Counted from the first letter of the stretch, positions 44,801 to 53,288 are shown. The stretch is DNA of 64,000 nt from Actinophytocola xinjiangensis (GCF_001921215.1 NZ_MSIF01000003.1:517852-581851), one strand, 5' to 3'. Notes: generated from the letters alone by a model not told the origin. Translations and numbers: made by a program.

Positions 44801-45503
44801 CCAGCGTGCGATGGGGCTGTTCGACGACTCGGTCGCCACCCTGGGCCGGGCCCACGAGCTGGCGTCGGCGAACAAGCCGCCACCGCCGCTGGCCGGGCCG
44901 ATCGTGAGCTGGCTGCGGTCGGTCAGCGAGCGTCTGGCCCCCGGCCGGGACACCACGATGGCCAAGGGCCGCAACGGGGAGGCGTTGGTGGCGCTGCGCG
45001 ACGAGCTCGGCGAGGACCACCTGCAGGTGGTGGCCTGCAAGCTCAGCTACGCCAACGCCCACCGCGCGGTCGGCGAGGCCGGCTACGCGGTCACCGCCAC
45101 CACCGAGTGCCTGGAAACCCTGGACCGGTTGCCCGGCATCGGCGAGGACCACCCGTACTCGGCGATCTGCCAGGTGATGCTGGCGGCGGCGCTGACGGCG
45201 TCCGGCCGCGCCGCCGAGGCCGTCGACGCGGTCGAACGCGGCGCGCTGCTGCTCGACGAGCACCTCGGCCCGGCCCACCCGCTGACCCTGGCCGCCCAGG
45301 TCGACCAGGCCGTGGTGCTCTCGGCCGCCGGCCGGCACTCCGACGCGCGGACCGCCGCCCGCACGGCGGCCACGGCGTGCGCCGACTACCTGCCCGGCCG
45401 GCACTACTACCGCGACATCGCGGCGGCGAACACGCGCCGGCTCGGCGCCGACCAGACCACCGACCCGGTCCGGGTCATCGACCTCGACATCTCGATGCCA
45501 TGA
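41835..45503 (+). CDS. fxsT: FxsT-type NB-ARC/TPR protein with degenerate KGGVGR and TIR-like N-terminus
   Basis: 1222 residues. Residues about 10-275 align with the KGGVGR ATPase at 42-1646 but have lost its motifs (SADDAVDR for the P-loop, NAPSL for DSRTG). About 300-400 resembles a shortened TIR fold (RFLVLATPDTRLWADWITAHLLAAG) without a catalytic Glu. NB-ARC follows at about 428-640, with Walker A GEPGVGKTA, LLVFDDGDD and HVIITS. The C-terminal 450 residues are TPRs (YQEALELNTSALNTQRRYQG, GEDHPHTLAAENNLAVARFHAGD). It is a STAND-type switch and lies 49 bases downstream of the precursor gene. Confidence 0.88.
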   Translation: MTSQRTAPAILVAVVSADDAVDRAGAIANLACLLASNDRTVLVLDLPEAVYRVAEYLAPFAVERAELRELGGAKLEREYATTFSATSPADSTLDRFELPGEHRVIDVHTMSRADREPRPWLAAARRGGADRLRDSLIHSPYDYVLVNAPSLVEQSDEESRAISNAVAKMCDVAVVCFSHRVATVREADRIGRALHRRAPGGIQVVPVRLGGDKPDEDLDERFTELLAGNPRPTAALSLPEVPSPTPVLGLFLDRPDVADAYAALAGAVTFDAVTRLGDLPAAVLTRYRRATGFAEPGSPRFLVLATPDTRLWADWITAHLLAAGAEVGSPRTTPDWLTAAPPPELVVVGGDAPAGGLPATASVTQVVVHDGTASLPGTDSLVLAGLDAPVATARLHAYFGLKPATDAAPPVVRHPDEPPDLVAVPPIQHATIGRVEELERLRDQLVHGDGSPVRLGGEPGVGKTALAREYACRYANAYSVVWWISAHDRESVLAAIVALGRALRGVTDGDVPGPLALLRSELAGPRWLLVFDDGDDPEVYGDLLPAPGRCHVIITSAGDGDFVVPPLSAADNAELLAGRLPQLADSGKLDEIAAAVGYGPLAMELSSAWLTEVLRTGEVHPESTTSRTHTVVDDYVAALGEVEHPANAVASVLAVMSESLATTGPGRMTLLLARFCALLSPEGVSLALLRSKEVRRELVAAGGQDAAPLAMDSAEIDILLARGARIGLFRVDWGRTRALTVHRVVRRALRAALTEWEERTLRERVLAALAGYAPTEQEDDQPTAMRRYAELNRHVMSTGAQDSDDPDVRQWLVNQTGYLFRTNEADVWQVALDPAQRLYDRWLAAYSERDPYVSMLAGQLARLYRALGRYQEALELNTSALNTQRRYQGRVHHRALLTARGLGGDLRGLGRLEDAVDEDIATLDGLRAAFGEDHPHTLAAENNLAVARFHAGDIATAHDEGERHCARRDRLFGRDDPRNWHSLANLGLYQRAMGLFDDSVATLGRAHELASANKPPPPLAGPIVSWLRSVSERLAPGRDTTMAKGRNGEALVALRDELGEDHLQVVACKLSYANAHRAVGEAGYAVTATTECLETLDRLPGIGEDHPYSAICQVMLAAALTASGRAAEAVDAVERGALLLDEHLGPAHPLTLAAQVDQAVVLSAAGRHSDARTAARTAATACADYLPGRHYYRDIAAANTRRLGADQTTDPVRVIDLDISMP

Positions 45504-45522
45504 ACGCCGAAGGGGGGCGCCG

Positions 45523-46503
45523 ATGACCGGCGGAGCGGGACCGGAGGTTACGGCGCACGTCGCCGGACATCTCACCGACCAACCGGGCGGCGAGCGGGAA
45601 CAGGCGCTGCTGCGCATCTGTGAGCAGGCGGTGACCAGCACGGTCGGCCTGCACCACCTCGCCTACTACACCGACCGGGTGCTCGACTTCGCGCTCGACG
45701 TGCTGGCCGACCGGGGCTCGGCCCGGCCGGGGCTGCGCCGGCTGGGCCGGCAGCTGTGCGGGGAGTTCGAGCTGCTCGACGACCGGTTGCGCCACGCGCA
45801 CACCGGCGCGCTGGTGCGCACGGTGCTGCGCACCGACGACGTCGAGGTGGTGTGCGACCCGGTGGTGCGCGCCCAGTACGTCGTCGGCGTCACCTACACC
45901 GACGAGCACGACTACATCGACGAGTCCAACCAGGTCGACCGCTCGCTCGCCGGGCTGGTCGGTCGGCTGCGCGACCAGGTCGGCCTGGCCAGCCGGAACC
46001 CGGGCGGCTACGAGACCGACGACCGGGCGGCGCCGAGCACCGACGACCGGCGGATCGCACCGCACGTGGACAGGCGCGGCGACGCGCTGCCGGCGACGGT
46101 CGAACAGGCCTGTCTGGCCGCGCTCAACCCGCACGGCCTGCACCTGGTGGGCTGTCTGGTCGACGACGAGGTCGTGTTCCTGGCCGACATCCTGGAGCAC
46201 AGCGCGCTGGCACTGTACTTCGGCGGTCCGGTCACGCCCGCCTACCGGCGGGAGTTCTACCGGGAGCTGAGTGGGCAGCTCGCGGACATCCGCACCCGGT
46301 TGGCCAGGGTCGGCGCCAGCACGCTGCGCGGACAGCTCAAGCGTGTGGTGCTCGACGTGGAGCAGGGCGCGGTGTACTACCTGCGGGTCGACAGCCGGCT
46401 GCACCTGGTCGGCATGACCCTGCACCAGCCCCGGGTACGGCAGGTGGACCTGCGCCTGGCGGAACTCGCCACGGAGTGCGGGAAACTCCGTCCCACCGAG
46501 TGA
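45523..46503 (+). CDS. Protein of unknown family encoded downstream of fxsT
   Basis: 326 residues with AAGGGGGGCGCC before the ATG and 19 bases after fxsT, so almost certainly co-transcribed. There is no signal peptide or membrane helix. The N-terminal 110 residues are helical. A low-complexity acidic linker lies near 165-190. The C-terminal part (RGQLKRVVLDVEQGAVYYLRVDSRLHLVGMTLHQPRV) has alternating strands that recall a roadblock/profilin-like fold, which is only a guess. I do not recognise the family; its position suggests a regulator or adaptor for FxsT. Confidence 0.7.
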   Translation: MTGGAGPEVTAHVAGHLTDQPGGEREQALLRICEQAVTSTVGLHHLAYYTDRVLDFALDVLADRGSARPGLRRLGRQLCGEFELLDDRLRHAHTGALVRTVLRTDDVEVVCDPVVRAQYVVGVTYTDEHDYIDESNQVDRSLAGLVGRLRDQVGLASRNPGGYETDDRAAPSTDDRRIAPHVDRRGDALPATVEQACLAALNPHGLHLVGCLVDDEVVFLADILEHSALALYFGGPVTPAYRREFYRELSGQLADIRTRLARVGASTLRGQLKRVVLDVEQGAVYYLRVDSRLHLVGMTLHQPRVRQVDLRLAELATECGKLRPTE

Positions 46504-46595
46504 TCACCGGGCGGGCGCTGGGAACGAACGGGGGCTGCTCTCCGGTTCACGCGGCCATAGACTGACAGCCACGGACACCGGACCTGGGGGCACGG

Positions 46596-47765
46596 ATGGG
46601 CCTCGGCAGGGGCGTACTACTGCTGGCGGTGCTCGGCGCCAGCTGGGCCACGGGCGCCGCACTGCGGGTCGGCGACGTCCACCTGAGCCAGGCCTACCAC
46701 CTGGTCATCCTGTCGCTGCTGGCGATCGGGCTCTACGGCAGCACCCGGGACATCGACTTCGCGCAGCTGTGGCGCAACCGCACGACCGTGTTCCTCGCGC
46801 TGACCGTCGGTGTGCTGGCCAAGGTCGCGTTCATCGCGGCGGTCATGTGGGTGCTGTACCCGGAGCCGGCGAGCCTGGTGCTCGGAGTCGCGGTCGCGCA
46901 GATCGACCCGCTGGCGGTCGCCGCCGCCCAGCGGCGCCGGCGGCTGTCGGAGTCGGCGAAGGCGGTGCTCAACGCCTGGGCGGCGTTCGACGACCCGGTC
47001 ACCGTGCTGCTCACCGTCTACCTGTCGACCTTCGCGCTGAGCCTGGGCGGCGACACGGCCGGCGCGCCGGAGTCGACGTTGCTGACCGACCTGCTGCTCA
47101 ACATCGCCTTCGCCGTCGTGGCGTTCGCCGCGTGGTGGCTGTCGCGGCGCGGTGGGCTGTCGGCGTGGCTGGCCCGCGGCGGGGTCGCCGCCGGGGCGGG
47201 ACAGGTCGCGGTGGCGGTCGTCGTGCTGGGCTACGCGGCGCTGGGCGTGAGCCAGTCGCTGCTGCTGGGCATCGCGCTGATCGGGCTGTTCTTCCGGCCC
47301 TACCTCGCCTGGCAGCGCACGGCGGCCGGGATCGTCACCGGCGCGCTGCTGGTGGCCACGGCCGCGCTCGGGCTGGTGCTGGCCGCCACCAGCGAGCTGA
47401 TCACGCCGTGGCTCGTCGGCAAGGGCGTGGTGTTGGGGATCGCGGCCTACCTGGCGCAGATCCTGGCCGGGACGGTGCTGTCCCGGGGACGCGGCCGGTT
47501 CGACCGGCTGTACCTGGCGCTGAGCCAGCAGAACGGGCTGACCGCGATCGTGCTCGCGCTCGTGCTCGAACCCGACTTCCCCGGCGCGGTCGCGGTCATC
47601 GCGCTGGCGATCGTGGTGACCAACGTGCTCTACGGCGCCGGCGGCGCGGTCATCGGCCGGCTGGAGCGGCGGGCGGAACCGGACCCGGAACCGGTCACGG
47701 TGGTGACAGCTCGGCCAGGACCGTTCCCCGAACTCGCGCCCCCAGAGCCCGAAACTGGTCGGTGA
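46596..47765 (+). CDS. Cation/proton antiporter-like membrane protein (CPA family)
   Basis: 389 residues with about 12 membrane helices. The motifs QIDPLAV (102-108) and FDDPVT (131-136) match the ion-binding helix region of CPA antiporters, where acidic residues carry Na+ or H+. A Pro/Glu-rich cytoplasmic tail ends the protein. GGGGG lies upstream of the ATG and the gene is 92 bases after the unknown fxsT neighbour. Its 3' end overlaps the convergent ATPase gene by 71 bases. It could be an ion-flux effector of the cluster, but housekeeping is equally possible. Confidence 0.78.
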   Translation: MGLGRGVLLLAVLGASWATGAALRVGDVHLSQAYHLVILSLLAIGLYGSTRDIDFAQLWRNRTTVFLALTVGVLAKVAFIAAVMWVLYPEPASLVLGVAVAQIDPLAVAAAQRRRRLSESAKAVLNAWAAFDDPVTVLLTVYLSTFALSLGGDTAGAPESTLLTDLLLNIAFAVVAFAAWWLSRRGGLSAWLARGGVAAGAGQVAVAVVVLGYAALGVSQSLLLGIALIGLFFRPYLAWQRTAAGIVTGALLVATAALGLVLAATSELITPWLVGKGVVLGIAAYLAQILAGTVLSRGRGRFDRLYLALSQQNGLTAIVLALVLEPDFPGAVAVIALAIVVTNVLYGAGGAVIGRLERRAEPDPEPVTVVTARPGPFPELAPPEPETGR

Positions 47766-49968
47766 ACTCGGTGACCCGTTCCTGGACGGCGCGGTCGGCC
47801 AGCCGTCTGCTGTCGGTCTCGCCCTCGGCGACCAGCCGGACCAGCGGCGCGATCCGGCCCAGCGGCATGGTCTCGGCGACCCGCTCGTAGGTGCGGCACA
47901 GCGCGTCGAACCGGCTGCGCGCCGGGCCCGGCTCACGCGCCTCCCAGCCCTCGGCGACGTACCAGGACGCGGTGGCGGTGGAGAACGACACGATCCACCG
48001 GCGCAGCAACGACATCGTGCCGGCCGCCTCGTACACGCCGGGCGTGGCGACCCGGTTGAGCAGTTGGGTGACCCGGCGGTAGTGGTCGCTGGAGTCCTCG
48101 GTGCGCCCGAAGACGTCGTCGAACAACGCGTCCGGGTGGGCCAGCCGGTCGAGGGTCTCCAGCGCCTCCTGGAACAGCTCCGCCGCCGGGGCGGGGAAGC
48201 GGCGCTCGGTGTGCTCGGCGTCCCGGTCGGTCACCGAGGACGCCAGGTTGACGATGTTCACCCGCTCGCGCAGGGTCGTCAGCTGCGCGGCGGTGTCCTC
48301 GTCGCGGCGGTCCATCTCCCGGCCGAGACGCTCGACCATCTGGTGGGTGGTCGCGTTGTCCATGTCGATGCGGACCATCCACTCGCGGATCGCGGCCAGC
48401 GAGTCGGTGCCGCCGAGCCCGGCGAAGCGGGTGGCCAGCGAGCGCAGGGTGGGTTGCAGGGTCCTGGTGAACGAGCGGCGGTCGTAGCGCACCGGCGGGT
48501 CGACGAGGTGGGTGCTCAGTTCGGCGGCGGCGTCCGGGTCGAGGATGTTGGCCACCACCAGCACCACCTCGACGGTCGCCCGCGCCTCACGGACGGCGGT
48601 CAGCCGGGTGACCAGTTCGTCGACGGTGCCGGTGAACACCGAGTCGACGACCAGGATCGCGAAGCCGGAGTCGGGGCCGGTCTCGATCCAGAAGTCGGCG
48701 CGGGAGTCGCGGGTGCCGAAGTAGTGGCCGTGGGCGTAGGGGACGTTCGCGCGGTCGAGCAGGTCGCGGACCGCGGCGCCCACCTCGTCGGCGGTCGCGT
48801 TGTCCGACTGGCCCTCGACCTCCTCCTCGACCATGACGGTGTCCACCGCCCGGTCCTGTTCGACGGCCGTGCGGTACAGCGCGTGACAGAGCTTGATGAT
48901 CTGCCGGGGGTTCCCGTTGACCAGCCGCACCATCCGCTCCACCGCCGGGAACTGGAACTCGACGGTCGGCAGGTCGGCCTCGTTGCGCTGGGCCTGGTCG
49001 ATGAACGCGGCGACGTCCTCGGGGGTCAGCCGGGGCATCTGGATGGTCACGCCGACCCGTTCGGTGACGTCGTCGTCGAGCGCGCGGCGGAACTCCGGCA
49101 GACCGGACAGGACCAGGAACGCTCCGGTCTGCTGGAACACCTGGAGCAGCCGCTGCAGGGCCTTGCTGACCGACGCCTCGATCGTGCGCCCGGTGAGGAT
49201 CTTGTCGATCTCGTCGACGACCAGCACGAAGCGCCGGCCCTTGCGCCCGTGCAGCAGGGCGAACACGCCCATCGCGTCCAGCGCGGAGACCTCGTCGTCG
49301 ATCCGGTTGGTGATGCCGCGTTCGACCAGCGCGGCGTGCGGCGCGCTGCCGTTGAGCCAGTCCCAGACGGCGTCGTCGTAGCCGGGGCGCAGCAGCAGGG
49401 TGAGCGCGGTGCCGTAGATCTGGTTGTCGGTGATGCTGCGCAACTCCTCGACCAGGCGCTCGGTGACCTGGCGCAGCAGCGCGCTCTCCATCATCTGGTA
49501 GCCGCCGACGACCTTGTTCGGATCGATCTTGCGTTCGCGGACGAGCGCGGCGATGTCCACGGTCGGGCCGGAGGCCAGCGAGTCGGCGACCACGTCGGCG
49601 TAGAAGTCGTTGACCCGCGCGCGCACCCCCTCGCGGCCGAGCCGTTTGATGAACCGGCTGTACAGACCGGTGAAGTGGTCGGAGGCCACGTCGAGGTACA
49701 TGGCGTTGGCCGGTGGGTCGGCGGCGCGGGCGACCCGGACCAGGCGCATGCCGAGGTGGGTCTTGCCGGTGCCGTGCTCGCCGGACACGGCCAGCACGTT
49801 GCCGGCGCCGGCCAGCGTCGGCGCGGCCAGGTACTCCCCCAGCAGGTCCTGCGCCGTGCTGACGGCGGCCGTCGGGATCGTCGGGTCCTCCGACACCGCG
49901 TCCGTCGTGATCGCCACGGCGAGCGGCGAGAACGGGTTGCCAGCGTACCGGCCGCTATTTCCGGTCAT
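47695..49968 (-). CDS. Large AAA/STAND-type ATPase, third gene of a three-gene module
   Basis: 757 residues. Walker A GEHGTGKT (63-70), Walker B VLVVDEID (248-255), a sensor strand (AFLVLSGLPEF) and a winged-helix-like NPRQIIKLCHALYRTA give an Orc/Cdc6- or KAP-like ATPase. Residues about 395-490 form a second alpha/beta domain (RADFWIE, then AILVVDSV and VEVVLVVANI) that resembles a PD-(D/E)xK nuclease fold with the catalytic ExK lost; this is a weak inference. The last 260 residues are helical. The start is ATG with GGGAT upstream, 12 bases after the small ATPase gene. No characterised homologue is recognised. Confidence 0.78.
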   Translation of the reverse strand: MTGNSGRYAGNPFSPLAVAITTDAVSEDPTIPTAAVSTAQDLLGEYLAAPTLAGAGNVLAVSGEHGTGKTHLGMRLVRVARAADPPANAMYLDVASDHFTGLYSRFIKRLGREGVRARVNDFYADVVADSLASGPTVDIAALVRERKIDPNKVVGGYQMMESALLRQVTERLVEELRSITDNQIYGTALTLLLRPGYDDAVWDWLNGSAPHAALVERGITNRIDDEVSALDAMGVFALLHGRKGRRFVLVVDEIDKILTGRTIEASVSKALQRLLQVFQQTGAFLVLSGLPEFRRALDDDVTERVGVTIQMPRLTPEDVAAFIDQAQRNEADLPTVEFQFPAVERMVRLVNGNPRQIIKLCHALYRTAVEQDRAVDTVMVEEEVEGQSDNATADEVGAAVRDLLDRANVPYAHGHYFGTRDSRADFWIETGPDSGFAILVVDSVFTGTVDELVTRLTAVREARATVEVVLVVANILDPDAAAELSTHLVDPPVRYDRRSFTRTLQPTLRSLATRFAGLGGTDSLAAIREWMVRIDMDNATTHQMVERLGREMDRRDEDTAAQLTTLRERVNIVNLASSVTDRDAEHTERRFPAPAAELFQEALETLDRLAHPDALFDDVFGRTEDSSDHYRRVTQLLNRVATPGVYEAAGTMSLLRRWIVSFSTATASWYVAEGWEAREPGPARSRFDALCRTYERVAETMPLGRIAPLVRLVAEGETDSRRLADRAVQERVTEFTDQFRALGARVRGTVLAELSPP

Positions 49969-49980
49969 TGCGCCATCCCA

Positions 49981-50940
49981 TCACGGCGTGAACCTCTGGA
50001 GGATATATTTGAAGAGTCTCTTCTCGCCGATTGTCGCCTCGTTCGAGTATTCGTCCGGGCCCCATCGGAGTTCGTTGTACAAACCGGTCAACAGGGCCTG
50101 CAACATGGCGATCGACATGGTGTCGGTCATCAGCGCCTCGACGGCCGCGTCATCCAGTCGGGGGAACACGCCGTCCTTGGCACGCTGCTCGTAGCGCCGG
50201 TCGATGAACGTCCGGATGTCCGCCGCGCTCAGCGTGCCGACGGTCATCGTCGCCGGGGGCACCTCGACATCGTTGCCGCGGCCGATGGAATCCAGGTCGG
50301 GAACCCGTACGGTGGCCGACTCGGCGAAGAACACCACCCTCGGCCCGCGCATCGCGAGATACTGCTTGACCTCGGCGAGCAGGTCGACCGAGGGCAGCAG
50401 CACGATCAGCACGACGTCGGCCTGTTCCTTGGCGTCCAGCGCGGCCGCGAGTTCGGCGTAGACGTGCGCCGAGGTCTCGGCCCGGCCGAACCTCTCCTTG
50501 GCGTTGCCGTCGATGAGGTCGAGGCCGGCGAGCTGGTGAACCAGCTCGCCGCAGACGTGCGAGATGCGTTTGTTGATGTCGATGATCGGGTTCTCGCGGT
50601 CGGTGAGGTCGATCGCCCGGGACAGGTCGAGGATCTCGCCGCGCAGCCCGACCTCGCCGAGCCGCTCGCGCAGCCAGTGCGCGCAGTGGTTGCGCAGCGC
50701 GGACTTCCCGCACCCGGAGTCGCCGGCGACGAGCGCGAGCCGGGAGCTCTCCCGCAGCAGCGAGGGGGTGGTGAACCTGGCCTGGAACTCGCGCAGCGCC
50801 GGCCGGTAGTTGTCCACCTCGACGTAGAGGTCGACGTCGGTGTGCCGGTTCTCCCGCCACGGGCACAGCGTGGACATCGGCGCGTCCTCGCGCCCCGGGA
50901 TGAGGAACGGGTTGATCCGCCCGGTCGCCGGGGCGCTCAC
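49981..50940 (-). CDS. Small P-loop ATPase, second gene of a three-gene module
   Basis: 319 residues, GTG start overlapping the stop of the membrane-protein gene (GTGA). Walker A GDSGCGKS (73-80) is intact. The expected Walker B strand reads VVLIVLLPSVD without acidic residues at the usual places, so hydrolysis may depend on the partner. The sensor strand (PRVVFFAES) is followed by a helical lid and a C-terminal winged-helix-like part. It shares the NPF-type N-terminal motif (INPFLIPGRED) with the large ATPase (AGNPFSPLAV), a probable common docking element. Its family is not recognised. Confidence 0.75.
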   Translation of the reverse strand: MSAPATGRINPFLIPGREDAPMSTLCPWRENRHTDVDLYVEVDNYRPALREFQARFTTPSLLRESSRLALVAGDSGCGKSALRNHCAHWLRERLGEVGLRGEILDLSRAIDLTDRENPIIDINKRISHVCGELVHQLAGLDLIDGNAKERFGRAETSAHVYAELAAALDAKEQADVVLIVLLPSVDLLAEVKQYLAMRGPRVVFFAESATVRVPDLDSIGRGNDVEVPPATMTVGTLSAADIRTFIDRRYEQRAKDGVFPRLDDAAVEALMTDTMSIAMLQALLTGLYNELRWGPDEYSNEATIGEKRLFKYILQRFTP

Positions 50941-51830
50941 GTCAGGCCGCCGTTCGGCCTGGTCAGCCGGCGATGGACGCTGCCGTGCTCGGCGATCGCG
51001 TCGGCGACGAGGTAGCCGGTGTCCGAGACCTGGGCGACCCTGGCCCGCAGGTCGCCGATGGCGCGCAGCCGGGTGGTGGCGTCGCGGTGGGCGCGCAGGC
51101 CGGCGTCGAGGGAGGTGCCGAGGTCGCCGTCGCGCAGCAGGGTCACCACGTCGCGCACGGCGATCCAGTCCGGGCGGCGCGCGGCGATCCCGTTGAGCCG
51201 GCCGACCAGGGCGTCGCGCGCGGCGTCCATGGCGGCGGGCGGCAGGTCGGCGGGGAAGCTGACCCGGCTGTCGAGGAACTCGGTGGCCGCCCTGGTGTAG
51301 TCGTCCACCGCCCCGCGCAGCGCGACGGCGTCGTTCTCACCCTGGTCGCTGCGACGCTGGCGGCGGGTGGTGGCGTAGGTCAGGGCGGAGGTGAGGACGA
51401 GGGTCACCACCGGCAGTACGACGCCGCCGAGTCCGCCGCCGGACGGGGTCGCCTTGCCGCGCACCGAGGACAGCGCGTCGCAGGCCCGCACGAAGTCGGC
51501 GTTGTGGTCGCGCCGCCAGTCATGGACGGTGACGGCGTCACCTGCCGTGTCACCGGCCGTGTCACCGGCCAGCAGCAGGTTGTCCGGGGTGCTGCCCGGT
51601 TGGGCCAGGCCGAGCGCGACGGCGGCGTCGGCGAGCGCGTCCTGCTCACCGGCCTGTAGGCAGAAGACGTCCCTGGTGTCGCGGGCGGCGTCGGAGGTCA
51701 CGAGTTCCGGCACGACCAGCGAGCCTACGGCCAGCAGCCAACCGGCCGCGAGCACGGTCACCACGGTCCGCCGGCGCACGTCGGCGGACCAGAACCGGCG
51801 CCAGGCCGGGATTCCGCCAGCTTCCGCCAC
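50937..51830 (-). CDS. Two-pass membrane protein, first gene of a three-gene ATPase module
   Basis: 297 residues from a GTG (51830) with GGAGG five bases upstream; a GTG 39 bases earlier lacks any ribosome site. Two membrane helices (VVTVLAAGWLLAVGSLVVP and GGVVLPVVTLVLTSALTYA) bracket a loop of about 90 residues with two Cys (VFCLQAG and ACDALSS) that may form an external disulfide. The C-terminal 130 residues are cytoplasmic helices. A repeated LLAGDTAGDTAGDAVT segment is encoded by 12-base tandem units. It probably anchors the two ATPases at the membrane. Confidence 0.72.
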   Translation of the reverse strand: MAEAGGIPAWRRFWSADVRRRTVVTVLAAGWLLAVGSLVVPELVTSDAARDTRDVFCLQAGEQDALADAAVALGLAQPGSTPDNLLLAGDTAGDTAGDAVTVHDWRRDHNADFVRACDALSSVRGKATPSGGGLGGVVLPVVTLVLTSALTYATTRRQRRSDQGENDAVALRGAVDDYTRAATEFLDSRVSFPADLPPAAMDAARDALVGRLNGIAARRPDWIAVRDVVTLLRDGDLGTSLDAGLRAHRDATTRLRAIGDLRARVAQVSDTGYLVADAIAEHGSVHRRLTRPNGGLT

Positions 51831-52011
51831 GACGCCCTCCGCCAGTCCCGTTCGGTCGACAGGTCGCACCCGGTACCCACATCGTTACGCGTCCGGTCAA
51901 TCGTATCGGCCAGTGGTGTGCCGCAGAATTTGCTTCTGTTCGGATTTTCCCGGTTTTCCGATGGAGCCCGGAGAAAAGTTCCAGGTCAGAACCCGCGCAC
52001 GGGCACGGCTA

Positions 52012-52041
52012 TTGATCGTTCAGCCAGACACTCACTAGTAT
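52012..52041 (+). promoter_or_regulatory. Sigma-70-type promoter for the secreted protein gene
   Basis: TTGATC (52012-52017) and TAGTAT (52036-52041) are separated by 18 bases and lie in the most AT-rich part of the 249-base gap 51831-52079. The leader would be about 32 bases and includes AAGGGG before the ATG. Confidence 0.6.
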
Positions 52042-52079
52042 GCCCGATATTAGGTAAACTTTCGACCAAGGGGTCCGCC

Positions 52080-53288
52080 ATGTCAGTACGCCGCCGCCTC
52101 GTCGCCGGTGCGCTCGCGACCGGGGCACTCGTCGCGGGTCTGCTGTTCGCGCCAGCCTCCGCGCCCGTCGCGCTCGCCGCGGCCGGCCCGACCAACCTGC
52201 CGACCAGCGAGTACAAGCTCACCGCCACCTACAACCAGTTCGACGCGATCAACAACGCGCTGGTCTCCACGCTCGGCGTCGCGTCGGTGCACACCGTGAT
52301 GCAGAACGCCAACCACACCCGCAAGGGCCTGCCGTCCTCGTTCTCCATCGGCGGGCTGGTCGGCGGATTCCGGTTCGACGACGCCGACAACTCCGACTGC
52401 CGCAACTACCCGCAGGGAATCACCACCAGCCGCGACGCCGTCGGCACCGCCAACAGCGGCAACTACGACGGCCACCAGCTGGTCGTGGTCAGCTGGTACA
52501 CCAAGGACGCTTGCGGCGGCAGCCAGGAACGCAGCCGGATCACCCTGGTCGACTGGGACGCCACCTACCCCAACGAGTACCGCAAGGTCCTGCTCGTCGA
52601 GCCGACCGGCTCGGCCACCACACCCAACTTCAAGGACATCCCCATCCACGCCGGCGGGGTGTCCTGGTACGGCCACTACCTCTACGTCGCCGACACCGGC
52701 AAAGGCATGCGGGTCTTCGACATGCGCAAGATCCTCAAGACCAACACCGGCGGCACCGCCGACCAGATCGGCCGCCAGCCCAACGGCACGTACTACGCCC
52801 ACAACTACGCCTACGTCCTGCCGCAGATCGGCACCGTCACCTCGAACACCACCTCGGGCACCGCGCTCAAGTGGTCCACGATCTCGCTGGACCGGACCAA
52901 CAAGTCGATGGTGATGACCGAGTACACCTGCCAGTCCGGCTGCACCGGCTACCCCAACCGCGCGCCGAGGGCCATCCGCTACCCGTTCGCCGCCGGGCAG
53001 AACACCTTCGCCGCCTCGACGACCGCGACCCAGGCCCTGCAACTGCCCTGGTACAAGCTCAACGGCGTCGGCTCGCACAACGGGCGCTGGTGGTACTACT
53101 CCTCGGGCGCCAAGCAGCTCTACTACTGGACCCCGACCGCCGGCTCCACCACCTACTCGTGGGTCAGTCTCGGCGAGAGCATCTCCTACTGGGAGGACGA
53201 GACCGAGCCGGACATGCTGTGGACCCTCCAGGAGGGTGCCGGCAACCGCAACGTCTTCGCCGTCAAACAGGCCAACTACGACGGCTGA
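52080..53288 (+). CDS. Secreted beta-propeller-like protein, unknown function
   Basis: 402 residues. A Sec signal peptide (RRRLVAGALATGALVAGLLFAPASA, cleaved near ALAAAG) precedes an extracellular domain rich in Tyr, Trp, Thr and Asn. Phrases such as RSRITLVDWDATYPNEYRKV, GHYLYVADTGKGMRVFDMRKI and RWWYYSSGAKQLYYWTP read as propeller blades. A Cys pair (TCQSGC) suggests a disulfide. It is a single-gene unit with its own promoter and a perfect terminator hairpin, consistent with strong regulated expression. No enzymatic motif is visible. Confidence 0.8.
   Translation: MSVRRRLVAGALATGALVAGLLFAPASAPVALAAAGPTNLPTSEYKLTATYNQFDAINNALVSTLGVASVHTVMQNANHTRKGLPSSFSIGGLVGGFRFDDADNSDCRNYPQGITTSRDAVGTANSGNYDGHQLVVVSWYTKDACGGSQERSRITLVDWDATYPNEYRKVLLVEPTGSATTPNFKDIPIHAGGVSWYGHYLYVADTGKGMRVFDMRKILKTNTGGTADQIGRQPNGTYYAHNYAYVLPQIGTVTSNTTSGTALKWSTISLDRTNKSMVMTEYTCQSGCTGYPNRAPRAIRYPFAAGQNTFAASTTATQALQLPWYKLNGVGSHNGRWWYYSSGAKQLYYWTPTAGSTTYSWVSLGESISYWEDETEPDMLWTLQEGAGNRNVFAVKQANYDG

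Noticed and set aside
48064..51015. Long plus-strand frame opposite the three-gene ATPase module
   Set aside because: It has no domain and skewed composition. The minus-strand frames have Walker motifs, ribosome sites and overlaps.
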